Shown here in pieces: positions 17,053 through 25,188 of a DNA stretch of 64,000 nt. The first letter of the stretch is position 1. Each line of letters starts with the position of its first letter. The notes under the pieces are model-generated. The model was not told where the DNA came from. It made no database searches and worked only from the letters and a program-made list of their open reading frames with translations. Origin of the DNA: Myxococcus flavus. GTDB lineage: Bacteria > Myxococcota > Myxococcia > Myxococcales > Myxococcaceae. The DNA is taken from the NCBI RefSeq assembly GCF_050038885.1, contig NZ_CP143624.1:1426001-1490000 (forward strand), in the 5' to 3' direction. Both the position numbers and the translations under genes were made by a program.

Positions 17053-17744
17053 TGGGTGTGGTGTACCTCGTCCGGCATGGACAGGCCTCGTTCGGCGCGG
17101 CGAACTACGACCAGCTCTCCGAAGCCGGCTTCGAGCAGGCCCGGGTGCTGGGAACGGCCCTCCGCGAGCGGCTGCCGCGTGTGGATGCCGTCGTCACGGG
17201 AACCCTCGCGAGGCACCGGCAGACCGCGGAGACATGCCTCGCGGCGCTCGGGTGCGAAACCGCCTCCGTGCAGACCGCCGGCTTCGACGAGTTCGACCAC
17301 GAGGACATCGTCGCCCGCCACACGCCGCGCTACGCGGACCAGGCCGTGCTGCGGGAGGAGCTGTCGCGGATGGAGTCGCCCCGGCAGGCCTACCAGGCGC
17401 TCTACATGGAGGCCGTGGCCCGCTGGGTCTCGGGCCAACATGACGCCGAATACCCGGAGCCCTGGTCCGTGTTCCGGAAGCGCTGCGTCGGCGCGCTGGA
17501 TGCGCTCATCGAGCAACTGGGCCCATCGAAGAACGCGCTCGTCTTCACATCCGGAGGCCCCATCACCGCCGTCTGCCAGGACCTGCTCCGCATCCCGGAC
17601 GAACATGCCTTCCGCCTCAACCTGACGCTGGCGAACTGCGGCCTCACCAAGGTCATCTACAGCGCGCGCGGCCGGTACCTGTCCACGCTCAACGAGCACG
17701 GGCACTTCGAGGGCGCACAGCGCGCCCTGCTCACCTATCGCTGA
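17052..17744 (+). CDS. Histidine phosphatase family protein
   Basis: Phosphoglycerate-mutase-like phosphatase of 230 residues. Seen: catalytic RHG at Arg8-His9-Gly10, TGTLARHRQTAE with the second Arg/His pocket residue, Glu in the GFDEFDHEDI stretch, and the distal SGGP motif where the second catalytic His region is expected (LVFTSGGPI, lacking the usual His before the Gly pair). It is coupled to the kinase gene by a 1-bp stop/start overlap and is the last gene of the operon. A phosphatase after a hydroxyacyl kinase could recycle or proof-read a phosphorylated intermediate; this is inference. Its 3' end overlaps the convergent repair gene by 10 bp. Confidence 0.85.
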   Translation: MGVVYLVRHGQASFGAANYDQLSEAGFEQARVLGTALRERLPRVDAVVTGTLARHRQTAETCLAALGCETASVQTAGFDEFDHEDIVARHTPRYADQAVLREELSRMESPRQAYQALYMEAVARWVSGQHDAEYPEPWSVFRKRCVGALDALIEQLGPSKNALVFTSGGPITAVCQDLLRIPDEHAFRLNLTLANCGLTKVIYSARGRYLSTLNEHGHFEGAQRALLTYR

Positions 17745-18640
17745 GCCGCGCTGTGCTGTTCGAGCGTGGGCCGGGCCTCGCGCTCGAGGTGGGGCTCAGC
17801 GCCGGCGTACCGCAGGTCCTCCCACGCCAGCATCGCCCGCTTGCGCGCGGCCCCCCAGCGGTACTCACCGAAGATGCCCGTCTTGCGCAGCACGCGGTGG
17901 CAGGGAATCAGGAGCCCCACGGGGTTGTCGCCCACCGCCGAGCCCACCGCGCGCAGCGCCTTCGGCTTGCCGATGGCCCGTGCCAGGTCCTCGTAGGTGG
18001 TCACCTCTCCGGGCGGCACGCGCAGCAGCGCCTGCCACACCTGCACCTGGAAGGGCGTACCCCGCACCAGCACCGACAAGGGCCGGCCCGCCGCGCCGGG
18101 GCGCCGCACCTGGAAGATGCGCTCCATCCACGGCGCCGTGTCCTCGGCGGACTCCACGAACGTGGCGCGCGGCCACTCGCTCCGCAGTGAGGCCACCGCG
18201 TCCACCTTCGACGTCCCCGTGAGGAAGTGGAGCCCGCAGATGCCGCGCTCGCAGACGGCGAGGAGGCAGTCGCCGAACGGCGACAGGTGGGCGCCGTAAC
18301 GCACCGTGAGTCCCTCACCACCCAGCTTGTACTCTCCGGGCGTCATCGCCGTGAGCGTGACGAAGAGCTCATGCAGCCGACCGCTGCCGGAGAGCCCCAC
18401 CTCCAGCGACGTCTCCAGCACGCTGCGGCGCTCGGCCAGCAGGCGCTGGGCCGAGCACAGCGTGTGGACCTGCACGAAGCGCTTGGGACTGATGCCCGCC
18501 CACTGGGAGAACAGCCGCTGGAAGTGGAAGGCGCTCAAGCCCACGTGCGCGGCGGCGTCTTCCAGGGACGGCTGCTCGTGGGCGTGCGCGTCGAGGTAGA
18601 GGATGGCCTGTTCGATTCGAGCGTAGTCGCTGGACGCCAT
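17735..18640 (-). CDS. AraC-type regulator fused to O6-methylguanine-DNA methyltransferase (Ada-like)
   Basis: A 301-residue two-domain protein: AraC helix-turn-helix at about 1-100, then an MGMT/OGT domain with acceptor Cys247 in LIPCHRV and the FQVQVWQALLRVPPGEVTTY helix. It repairs O6-alkylguanine by suicidal transfer and probably regulates alkylation-response genes. It lacks the N-terminal Cys4 phosphotriester-repair domain of E. coli Ada, so the way its DNA-binding half is activated is unclear. ATG 18640 is chosen (MASSDYARIEQ fits AraC starts); a longer frame runs through the upstream gene's promoter and into it. The 3' end overlaps the histidine phosphatase gene. Confidence 0.9.
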   Translation of the reverse strand: MASSDYARIEQAILYLDAHAHEQPSLEDAAAHVGLSAFHFQRLFSQWAGISPKRFVQVHTLCSAQRLLAERRSVLETSLEVGLSGSGRLHELFVTLTAMTPGEYKLGGEGLTVRYGAHLSPFGDCLLAVCERGICGLHFLTGTSKVDAVASLRSEWPRATFVESAEDTAPWMERIFQVRRPGAAGRPLSVLVRGTPFQVQVWQALLRVPPGEVTTYEDLARAIGKPKALRAVGSAVGDNPVGLLIPCHRVLRKTGIFGEYRWGAARKRAMLAWEDLRYAGAEPHLEREARPTLEQHSAAQR

Positions 18641-18760
18641 GCCGATGCTCCCGGTGAGGTGCTTCCAGGCCTCGGTATGTCCGCGGGCGCACGCAGCGGC
18701 AACCCGGTTCTTGCGCCATCCCCGCACGTCGGGCTGAAACAACCCCAGGAAAGGAGTTCC

Positions 18761-19129
18761 ATGCTCACGGAGGAAGACATCCTGGCCGCGGAGGAGGCGC
18801 TGAGACAAGCGATGCTGTCGAGCGACGTCGCCGCGCTCGACGCCCTGCTCTGCGACGACCTCCTCTTCGTCAGCCACACCGGGCAGCTCTTCGACAAGGA
18901 AGCGGACCTGGCGCCACACCGCTCGGGGGCGCTCCGCCTCACGCGGTTGGACATCCGCGAGCAGCAGGTGCGCTACCTCTCCGCGGGTGCCGTGGTCGTC
19001 GTTCGTGCCGCGCTATCCGGAGAGTTCCAGGGAGCCCGCTTCGAAGGAGACTTTCGCTACACGCGCGTCTGGCAACTCGTGGAAGACGCGCCCCAGGTGG
19101 TCGCGGCGCAGTGCACGGCGCTGGTGTGA
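18761..19129 (+). CDS. NTF2-like / DUF4440 protein
   Basis: A 122-residue cone-shaped (alpha+beta) NTF2-like protein of the DUF4440 group, with LTEEDILAAEEALRQAML helix, the central DALLCDDLLFVSHTGQLFDKEADL segment and a C-terminal FRYTRVWQL strand. Members range from enzymes to stress-response proteins and no catalytic residue set identifies a reaction here. The ATG is preceded by AAAGGAG. It stands alone on the plus strand between divergent repair and methionine genes. Confidence 0.8.
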   Translation: MLTEEDILAAEEALRQAMLSSDVAALDALLCDDLLFVSHTGQLFDKEADLAPHRSGALRLTRLDIREQQVRYLSAGAVVVVRAALSGEFQGARFEGDFRYTRVWQLVEDAPQVVAAQCTALV

Positions 19130-19186
19130 CGTCTTCCCGCACGGTGCCAGCACACACGCACGCGCTGGCATGTCCGGCGGGTCGGC

Positions 19187-19215
19187 TTGACTCCTGGAAG
19201 ACGACCGCTTATCCG
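19187..19215 (+). promoter_or_regulatory. Candidate sigma-70 promoter for the metY-remnant/metX transcript
   Basis: TTGACT (19187-19192) and TATCCG (19210-19215) are separated by exactly 17 bp. The -35 match is strong and the -10 is partial (TAT only). It lies about 190 bp before the metY-remnant start, so the leader would be long. No SAM-riboswitch consensus was found in that leader. Confidence 0.4.
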
Positions 19216-19262
19216 TTGTCGCGATGACGTCTCTTCGCGCCATGTGTCGAATGTCGATGCCG

Positions 19263-19280
19263 GGTGGGCTCATGCCCGCC
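19263..19280 (+). other. Leader hairpin upstream of met genes
   Basis: GGTGGGC and GCCCGCC form a 7-bp stem (one G-U) around a TCAT loop in the presumed 5' leader of the met transcript. It has no T tract, so it is not a plain terminator. It could be part of a regulatory leader, or simply GC-rich sequence. Confidence 0.3.
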
Positions 19281-19406
19281 AGGTTCGGCTGACGTCCGTC
19301 CGACCCTGGCGAGCCATCGAGCCCATCCGCCCGCGAGGGTTGGTGGGCTTCGTCGTTTCTGGACGCGCGCTGCCCTCGCACATCCCCCACCGAGGAGCAG
19401 CGCCCC

Positions 19407-19538
19407 ATGAGTACGTCCAACGAACGTCCCTTGCACTTCGACACGCTGGCCCTGCACGCAGGCTACACGCCCGCCCCCACCGCCGGCGCACGCGCGGTGG
19501 CCTCCGGACAGGCCGCGGAGGCGCTCGCCATCCTCTGA
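19407..19538 (+). pseudogene. metY: Collapsed remnant of O-acetylhomoserine sulfhydrylase (metY)
   Basis: A 43-codon frame with a good GAGGAG ribosome site. Residues 1-31 match the MetY N-terminus (FDTLALHAGYTP then GARAV). The next 12 residues (ASGQAAEALAIL) match a MetY segment that in intact proteins lies roughly 60 residues further on, in the VASGQAA motif. The join falls at a repeated Ala-Val/GCGGTGGCC-like position, keeping the frame. The frame then stops where MetY would continue with ~340 residues, including the PLP lysine. This is a double-deletion remnant, or a fixed leader peptide derived from it. It lies 32 bp before metX, the usual partner of metY. What replaces the sulfhydrylase elsewhere in the genome cannot be seen. 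Confidence 0.7.
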
Positions 19539-19570
19539 CGGCACGCCGTCACCTCTCCTGGAGCGTTCCC

Positions 19571-20893
19571 GTGCCCACCGCCTCTCTCACACCCACTCCG
19601 CGCCTCTTCGACGTGTCCCTGCCCGACCTGACGCTGGAGGCAGGCGCCCGCGTCACCCAGCACCTCGTGCGAGGCTGGTGGTGGGGCCCCGAGGACGACC
19701 TGCCCTGGCTCCACGCGCGCGCGCGTGTCCTCTCGGACGACGAAGCCCAGGCCAGCGCACTGCGCGCGGTCCGCCGCACCGTGGCCGAGCAGGCCGCGCA
19801 ACATTCCCGCGCGACGGAGGTCCGGCGCCGGGGCCCGGCCCGCGCGTCCGTGCCCACGGTGCTGCTGGTGCACGCGCTCACCGGCGACATGCGCGCGGGC
19901 GGCAAGGGCGGCTGGTGGGAGCCGCTCATCGGCCCGCGCCGCGTGCTGGACCCGTCCCGCATGCGGCTGCTGTGCTTCAACAACCTGGGCTCCTGTTACG
20001 GCACCACGGGCCCGGCCGACGAAGGCTTCCCCCGCCGGACGGACGATGCGCGCTTCGGCCCACCGCTTCCGGTGGCCAAGGGCGACCTGCGCCAGGACGA
20101 GCACCGCCTGCCGGCCACCCTCACCCCGTGGGACCAGGCGCGCAGCATCCTGCTGGCCCTGGACGCGCTGGACGTGGACGAGGTGGCGCTCGTCACCGGC
20201 GGCTCCCTGGGTGGCATGGTGGTCCTCTGCCTCGCGGCCCTCGCGCCGGAGCGCTTCATCCGCATGGCGCCCATGGCCACCACGGAGTCCGCCAGCGCGT
20301 GGGTGGTGGGCCTCAACCACGTGGCGCGGCAGGCCCTGCTGATGGACCCGGGCTTCCCCGAGTCGCCCCGCCGGGGCCTGGAGCTGGCGCGGCAGCTCGC
20401 GATGCTCACCTACCGCGCGGAGCCCGGCCTGGAGGCGCTCCAGGGCCGTCCGGCGGAGTGGTCCTCACGCGCGCTGCACCCCATGCACAGCTACCTGGAG
20501 TACCAGGGGCAGAAGCTGGAGGCCCGCTTCGACGCGCGCGCGTACCTGGCGCAGCTGGGAGCGATGGACCACCATGACCTGTCGCGCTTCCCCGGCGGCG
20601 GCCTGGCGCGCATCCGCGCGAGCGCGCTGTGCGTGGGCATCGACACCGATCAGCTCTTCTTCCCCAGTCATATGGCCGCGCTGGCCCGGCGGCTGCGGGA
20701 GCGGGGCGTCCACGCCGAGCACGCCACGCTGACCAGCCTCCACGGCCACGACGGCTTCCTCCTGGAGTGGGACGCGATGGCCACCCTGCTTTCCCGGGCC
20801 CTGTCGCTGCCCACGGCGAAGGAGGCCCAGCGGTGGACGGAGGCGCCCGCGCGGGCCCCGGCCCTCAGCTCGCCTTGCGCGCCGAAGGCGTAG
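19571..20893 (+). CDS. metX: Homoserine O-acetyltransferase
   Basis: Transfers acetyl to homoserine for methionine synthesis (alpha/beta-hydrolase fold). About 440 residues from GTG 19571. Seen: VLLVHALTGD, oxyanion/acceptor NNLGSCYGTTGP, nucleophile Ser212 in GGSLGGMVVL, Asp in GIDTDQLF and His in LHGHDGFLLEW. It is longer than usual at the N-terminus (an Arg-rich insert VRRTVAEQAAQHSRATEVRRR before the first strand). The in-frame extension upstream runs through the metY remnant in another frame and is rejected. The 3' end overlaps the convergent channel-like gene by 29 bp. Confidence 0.9.
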   Translation: MPTASLTPTPRLFDVSLPDLTLEAGARVTQHLVRGWWWGPEDDLPWLHARARVLSDDEAQASALRAVRRTVAEQAAQHSRATEVRRRGPARASVPTVLLVHALTGDMRAGGKGGWWEPLIGPRRVLDPSRMRLLCFNNLGSCYGTTGPADEGFPRRTDDARFGPPLPVAKGDLRQDEHRLPATLTPWDQARSILLALDALDVDEVALVTGGSLGGMVVLCLAALAPERFIRMAPMATTESASAWVVGLNHVARQALLMDPGFPESPRRGLELARQLAMLTYRAEPGLEALQGRPAEWSSRALHPMHSYLEYQGQKLEARFDARAYLAQLGAMDHHDLSRFPGGGLARIRASALCVGIDTDQLFFPSHMAALARRLRERGVHAEHATLTSLHGHDGFLLEWDAMATLLSRALSLPTAKEAQRWTEAPARAPALSSPCAPKA

Positions 20894-21962
20894 GCGCCGG
20901 CACCGGGTCGTGGTGGGACCAGAGCGGCGGCTCGGCCTCGTGGGTGAAGGCGCGCAGCCGCCGGTACTCCGGGTAGGAGGCCTGGAGCGACAGCACGTCG
21001 CCGGGCCGGATGACCTCGTCTCCGACCGGATGGAGCCGCTCCTCCCCATCGCGCTGCAGCGACAGCGCGAGGCAGCCGAACCGGTCCCGCACCTCGGAGA
21101 TGGTGAGGCCCGGCAGGCCCTCGCGCGCCTCGAAGAGCGAGACGACCATCAGGTGCTTCGCCAGGTGGAAGGAGTGGACGATGCGCGGGTCCATGGCCGC
21201 CAGCGCCATGGCCGGCGCCGCCAGGGACGAGCTGGAGAGCGCCTCCGCCTTGAACGTCTCGCGCACCTTGCCGCTCAGGTCATCGTCGAACAGGCGGATG
21301 ACCACGCGGATGTTCGGGTTGAGCTTGCGCGCGTCCAGGGCGATGTTGAGGTTGGCCAGGTCATCATCCGTGGCGCAGACGATGGCGGAGGCGTCCTTCA
21401 CGTTGGTGCGCGGCAAGCACAGCGGGCTGCGGGTGTCGTCGATGAGCAACGGCACCAGCTCGTCACGCAAAGCGGACACGAAGGCCGCGTCCTCGCGCTT
21501 CTCCACCACCACCACTTCCTTGCCCATCTCCCGCAGCTGCGTCACCACGCGGTAGCCCACCCGCCCCGCGCCACACACCACGACGTGGCCCTTCATCGTC
21601 TCGGAGACCACTTCAATCCACTCCTTGTCGTTCTTGTGCCGGGCGAAGAAAAGGTAGGCGAAGCGCACCACTCCGTCAGCCACCAGGGCAATCCCCGTGG
21701 GCGGAATCACCAGGTTGAGCAACTCCACCAGCCAGTCATTCACGTAGGGCAGTGAGGGCTGGCCGTAGAGCAGGAAGTAGGTGTGGTGCAGCGCCTCGCC
21801 GAAGTCGATGCGCTCGCCCTCCGGCCCCCGGAAGCGCCAGTGGAAGAGCGCCGGTCCGCCCACGAACAGCAGGACGGACAGCACCAGCGTGGTCCGGAAG
21901 CGCCGCGTGAGCGCTCGCAGGTAGCGCAGGTTGGCCCGGAAGTGCCGGCGGGACGGCTTCAT
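20865..21962 (-). CDS. Potassium-channel-like protein with RCK (TrkA-N/TrkA-C) domain, no canonical filter
   Basis: A 365-residue membrane protein: two hydrophobic segments near residues 24-42 and 80-108, then an RCK Rossmann domain (VVVCGAGRVGYRVV near 130) and a TrkA-C-like tail (LTISEVRDRFGCLAL...IRPGDVLSLQA). The architecture is that of a 2TM-RCK potassium channel, but the pore region (FLLYGQPSLPYVNDW) lacks the TVGYGD selectivity filter. It may be a non-K+ channel or a regulatory relative; function is therefore uncertain. It is followed 13 bp upstream by tatC on the same strand and may be co-transcribed with tatBC. Confidence 0.75.
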   Translation of the reverse strand: MKPSRRHFRANLRYLRALTRRFRTTLVLSVLLFVGGPALFHWRFRGPEGERIDFGEALHHTYFLLYGQPSLPYVNDWLVELLNLVIPPTGIALVADGVVRFAYLFFARHKNDKEWIEVVSETMKGHVVVCGAGRVGYRVVTQLREMGKEVVVVEKREDAAFVSALRDELVPLLIDDTRSPLCLPRTNVKDASAIVCATDDDLANLNIALDARKLNPNIRVVIRLFDDDLSGKVRETFKAEALSSSSLAAPAMALAAMDPRIVHSFHLAKHLMVVSLFEAREGLPGLTISEVRDRFGCLALSLQRDGEERLHPVGDEVIRPGDVLSLQASYPEYRRLRAFTHEAEPPLWSHHDPVPAPTPSARKAS

Positions 21963-21975
21963 GGAGGCTCCTCGA

Positions 21976-23181
21976 CTACGACGCCGGGGTGATGCCTGTT
22001 TCCGCCTCGTTTCGCGCGCGACGCCGCTCCACCATCCACACCAGCAGCACGCCCAGCTCGTAGCAGAGCAGCATGGGGCCGGCCATCAGCGACAGGTTCA
22101 CCACGTCCCCCGTGGGGGTGATGATGGCCGCCGCGATGAGGCACACCACGAAGGCGTGACGCTGGTACTTGAAGAGCCACGTGGACTTCACCACGCCCAC
22201 CACGCCCAGCAGGGCCATGACGAGCGGCAGCTCGAAGATGACGCCGAAGGCGAGGATGAGCAGCAGCACCAGCGAGAGCTGCTCGTGCATGGACAGCATG
22301 GGCCGCGTCCACCGCGCCGCCTCGTGCGTCGCGTGCGCGGTGGCCAGCTCCTTCTCCAGCCGCCACAGCCCCGCCAGCTCCTCCGAGCGCGTGGGCGCGA
22401 TGCCGGCCAGCACGCTCGCCGAGCCGTCCATGGCCACCGCCGCCGCCGCGAAGTCCTTCTTGTCGAAGGCCGCCACGGCCTCCATGCGCTTCTCCAGCGC
22501 CTGCCGCAGCACGCCGCGCGCCTGGGCGCCGTAGCCCACCGACGCCGCGTCCAGCAGCCGCCCCAGGCCCTCCAGCCGCGCCGTCATCTCCACGCTGGCG
22601 GCGGGCGCGGCCTCGGGCTCGGGCGACTGCCCCTCGCCGTCGGCGCGCAGCGCGGTGCTCGTCGCCTTCGCGATGCGGCCGGCTTCCTCCGCCTCGCCCA
22701 GGCGCAGGAAGCGCAAGGCGTCATCCGCGCGCAGACGGGCCGAGTCGAGGCGCTGCTCCAGGGCGAGCGTCTCCTCCTCGTTGAGGAGGAAGGTGAACAT
22801 GGAGGGCAGCACCGCGAAGTAGCAGAAGGCGGCGCCGAGCAGGAAGGCGATGGAGCCGAACGCCACGAAGGGCGCGGCGAAGCGGCGCTCCTCCGGATAC
22901 AAGCCGGGCGAGACGAAGCCCCAGATCTGCATCAGGATGACGGGCGTGGTGAGGAAGATGCCGCAGTACACGCCCACCTTCATGAGGACGTTCAGCTCCT
23001 CGATGCCGGACGTGTAGATGAGCGCGCGATTCTCGGGCGGCAGCGCGTCCAGCACCGGCTGCATGAGCAGGCCGAAGATGGGCTTGGCGAAGACGAGCGA
23101 AATCGTCCCCAGGACGGCCACCGCGATGGTGCACCGCAGGAGACGGGTGCGGAGCTCCGTCAGGTGCTCCGCCAGGCTCAT
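21976..23181 (-). CDS. tatC: Sec-independent protein translocase TatC with large periplasmic insertion
   Basis: Integral-membrane receptor of the twin-arginine export pathway. It starts MSLAEHLTELRTRLLR, the canonical TatC N-terminus with the signal-recognising region, and TM1-TM3 precede residue ~135. Residues ~135-297 are a ~160-residue polar, Ala/Glu-rich insertion. TM4 onward (LLLILAFGVIFELPLV, then TPTGDVVNLSLMAGPM) is normal. At 401 residues it is far longer than the ~250 typical of E. coli TatC. The insertion sits in the loop between TM3 and TM4, expected to be periplasmic. It lies 42 bp from tatB, and no tatA is seen here. Confidence 0.95.
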   Translation of the reverse strand: MSLAEHLTELRTRLLRCTIAVAVLGTISLVFAKPIFGLLMQPVLDALPPENRALIYTSGIEELNVLMKVGVYCGIFLTTPVILMQIWGFVSPGLYPEERRFAAPFVAFGSIAFLLGAAFCYFAVLPSMFTFLLNEEETLALEQRLDSARLRADDALRFLRLGEAEEAGRIAKATSTALRADGEGQSPEPEAAPAASVEMTARLEGLGRLLDAASVGYGAQARGVLRQALEKRMEAVAAFDKKDFAAAAVAMDGSASVLAGIAPTRSEELAGLWRLEKELATAHATHEAARWTRPMLSMHEQLSLVLLLILAFGVIFELPLVMALLGVVGVVKSTWLFKYQRHAFVVCLIAAAIITPTGDVVNLSLMAGPMLLCYELGVLLVWMVERRRARNEAETGITPAS

Positions 23182-23223
23182 GCGCAGCTCGGGGTCTGAC
23201 TGGATGGGCGGGGGGCTCAGGGC

Positions 23224-23763
23224 TCAGCTCCGTTTCGGGGCGTTGCGCGCCACCGTGCCTGGAATGGGCGACAGCGTGGGCGTGGTGGCAGAAGAAGTGG
23301 CCGGCTCCTGCGGCGCCTCGACGGGGTCCACGGCCGGCTCCGGAGCCGCCGCCTGGGCGGGCCCTTCCCCCGGCGGGACGTTGGAGGCGTCCACCTCGCG
23401 AGGCCCGCTCGCATCCATCTCCAGCACCTGCGTGGACGGCTGCGGAGCGGACGCCGCATCCCCCTGCGGCGCCGCGCCCTCCGCGGCGGGCGGCACGGGC
23501 GTCTCGGGGCCGGCGATGGACGCAGGCGGCTGGACGGGCAGCCGCGTCCCCGGCCGCACGGGCGCGGCGGGCGGCTCGGCGATGTCCTGGTCCATGGCGT
23601 AGAACTCGCGCTCCACCACGTTGCGGACCTCGTCCGTCTGGCGGCGGAACTCGCGCACGAACTTGCCGATGCCGCGCGCAAGCTCGGGCAGCCGCTGCGG
23701 CCCGAGAATGAGCAGCGCGGCCACCAGGATGAACACCATTTCGCCTGCGCCGATGTTGAACAT
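23224..23763 (-). CDS. tatB: TatB-like Sec-independent translocase subunit
   Basis: A TatA/B-family protein of 179 residues: N-terminal MFNIGAGEMVFILVAALLILGP membrane helix with Glu at 8 (TatB type), an amphipathic helix PELARGIGKFVREFRRQTDEVRNVV, then a ~120-residue Pro/Ala/Glu-rich disordered tail. The Glu in TM and adjacency to tatC support TatB over TatA. ATG 23763 follows AGGAAAA at the right distance; the 37-codon extension in frame is rejected as it lacks a membrane-compatible sequence. It forms the substrate-receptor complex with TatC. Confidence 0.9.
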   Translation of the reverse strand: MFNIGAGEMVFILVAALLILGPQRLPELARGIGKFVREFRRQTDEVRNVVEREFYAMDQDIAEPPAAPVRPGTRLPVQPPASIAGPETPVPPAAEGAAPQGDAASAPQPSTQVLEMDASGPREVDASNVPPGEGPAQAAAPEPAVDPVEAPQEPATSSATTPTLSPIPGTVARNAPKRS

Positions 23764-23894
23764 TTTTCCTGACGCGCTCCCCGGGGCAGCCGGTTTATCG
23801 CGCCCCGGGGATACGGGCGCAACCGTTCGTCGCGCCAAAGCGCTTGTCCGCCGCCCGGAATGGGCGGCAGGCAACCCCTGGGCGCCCTTTCATA

Positions 23895-25178
23895 CTACGC
23901 GTGAGGATCCGCCCCGGGCGAGAGCGGAACCGCCCCTCCTTCCGAGGGAGCCAGCGCCAGCGCCTGCGCCTGCTCGCGGCGGCGCACGCGCCGCTCCACG
24001 ACCCACAACATGGCGGGGAGCAACAGCGTCAGCGCCATGGACACTCCGGCCGCCTCGGCGATGCCACCCAGGGTGCCGTCTGGCAGGTCCGTCAGCAGCC
24101 GGGCGCTGAGGAAGGCGCCCAGGGCGGTGGCCAGGTGCTGGACGGCGGACTGGAGCGACATGAAGCGCGCGCGCACCGCGTTGTCCGGCACCCGTGACGT
24201 CAGCGTGTGGTACGCGACGTTGCGCATCCCCATGGCGACCATGAAGGCCGAGAAGATGACGGGCACCGGCATCCACGCCGGCAAGGCCATGAAGCCCACG
24301 TAGGTGGACAGCAGCACCAGCACCGAGCCCACCGTGCCCACCACGAAGGGCCCGAAGCGGTCCACCATGGGACCGGCGACCCGCAGCGTGACGAAGCTGG
24401 CGATGCCGCCGACGAAGTACGGCAGCCAGAGCAGGTCGCGCGGGTAGCCCACGTTCTGCTGCAGGTAGGCGGAGAGGTTGGGGATGAGGATGAAGCCGGC
24501 CATCATCACCACCGCCGTCATCAGGTAGGACCACTGGATGTCCCGCTGACTCAGCAGCTCCAACATGCCCACCTGACGCCGGGTTCCGGCGTCCGCCTCC
24601 AGGTGCCCTCGCACGGGCGGCAGGTAGAAGATGGCGCCCAGCACCACCACCAGCCCCAGGGCGGCCACGGCGAAGAAGGGCACGCGCCAGCCGCCGAACT
24701 CGGCCAGCTTCAGCGCCATGGGCACCCCCGCCACCGAGGCCACGGAGAAGGCAATCATCACCGTCCCCAGCGCACGCCCGCGCCGCGCCACGGGCACCAG
24801 CTCCGCGACGATGGACAGCGCCAGCGACGTGGCCGGCCCGCCGAAGATGCCCGCCACCACGCGCGCCAGCAGCAGCGTGGGCAGCCCCGTGGCGAGCCCA
24901 CCCGCCGCGGTGGCCACCACCAGCCCCAGCATGGCCACCGCCAGCGCCTGGCGCCGGTCGAAGCGGTCCAGGAAGTAGCCGCCCACGAGCCCCGCCACGC
25001 TGGCGGCGGCCGTGTACGCGCCACCAATGGTGCCGATATGCGACGACGCGATGCCCAGCCCCTTCGCGAAGTCCGGGCCCAGCGGCATCACCATCACGAA
25101 GTCCAGGATGTTGACGAACTGGACCGCGCCGATGAGGGCCACCACGGCGCGCTCGGAGACCTGTCGTTGTGTCGGCAT
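23895..25178 (-). CDS. MFS transporter (DHA1-like)
   Basis: A 427-residue major-facilitator protein with about 12 predicted membrane helices. Seen: the first-helix GAVQFVNILDFVMVMPLGPDF, the loop motif GGYFLDRFDRRQAL (MFS A-motif-like) between helices 2 and 3, and motif-C-like helix 5 (FSVASVAGVPMAL). It fits sugar-efflux or drug-efflux DHA1 pumps, but substrate cannot be deduced. ATG 25178 (MPTQRQVSERAV) is chosen over a 13-codon extension. The neighbouring MCP gene is on the same strand 10 bp upstream, so the two may be co-transcribed. Confidence 0.85.
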   Translation of the reverse strand: MPTQRQVSERAVVALIGAVQFVNILDFVMVMPLGPDFAKGLGIASSHIGTIGGAYTAAASVAGLVGGYFLDRFDRRQALAVAMLGLVVATAAGGLATGLPTLLLARVVAGIFGGPATSLALSIVAELVPVARRGRALGTVMIAFSVASVAGVPMALKLAEFGGWRVPFFAVAALGLVVVLGAIFYLPPVRGHLEADAGTRRQVGMLELLSQRDIQWSYLMTAVVMMAGFILIPNLSAYLQQNVGYPRDLLWLPYFVGGIASFVTLRVAGPMVDRFGPFVVGTVGSVLVLLSTYVGFMALPAWMPVPVIFSAFMVAMGMRNVAYHTLTSRVPDNAVRARFMSLQSAVQHLATALGAFLSARLLTDLPDGTLGGIAEAAGVSMALTLLLPAMLWVVERRVRRREQAQALALAPSEGGAVPLSPGADPHA

Positions 25179-25188
25179 GGAGACGTGT

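Noticed and set aside
18761..19129. Catalytic NTF2-like enzyme such as a ketosteroid isomerase
   Set aside because: No catalytic Asp/Tyr pair is recognisable; kept as a family-level call only.
19130..19406. Possible SAM riboswitch ahead of the met genes
   Set aside because: A 7-bp hairpin is present, but none of the SAM-I core sequence or pseudoknot elements were found by eye. A covariance-model search would be decisive.
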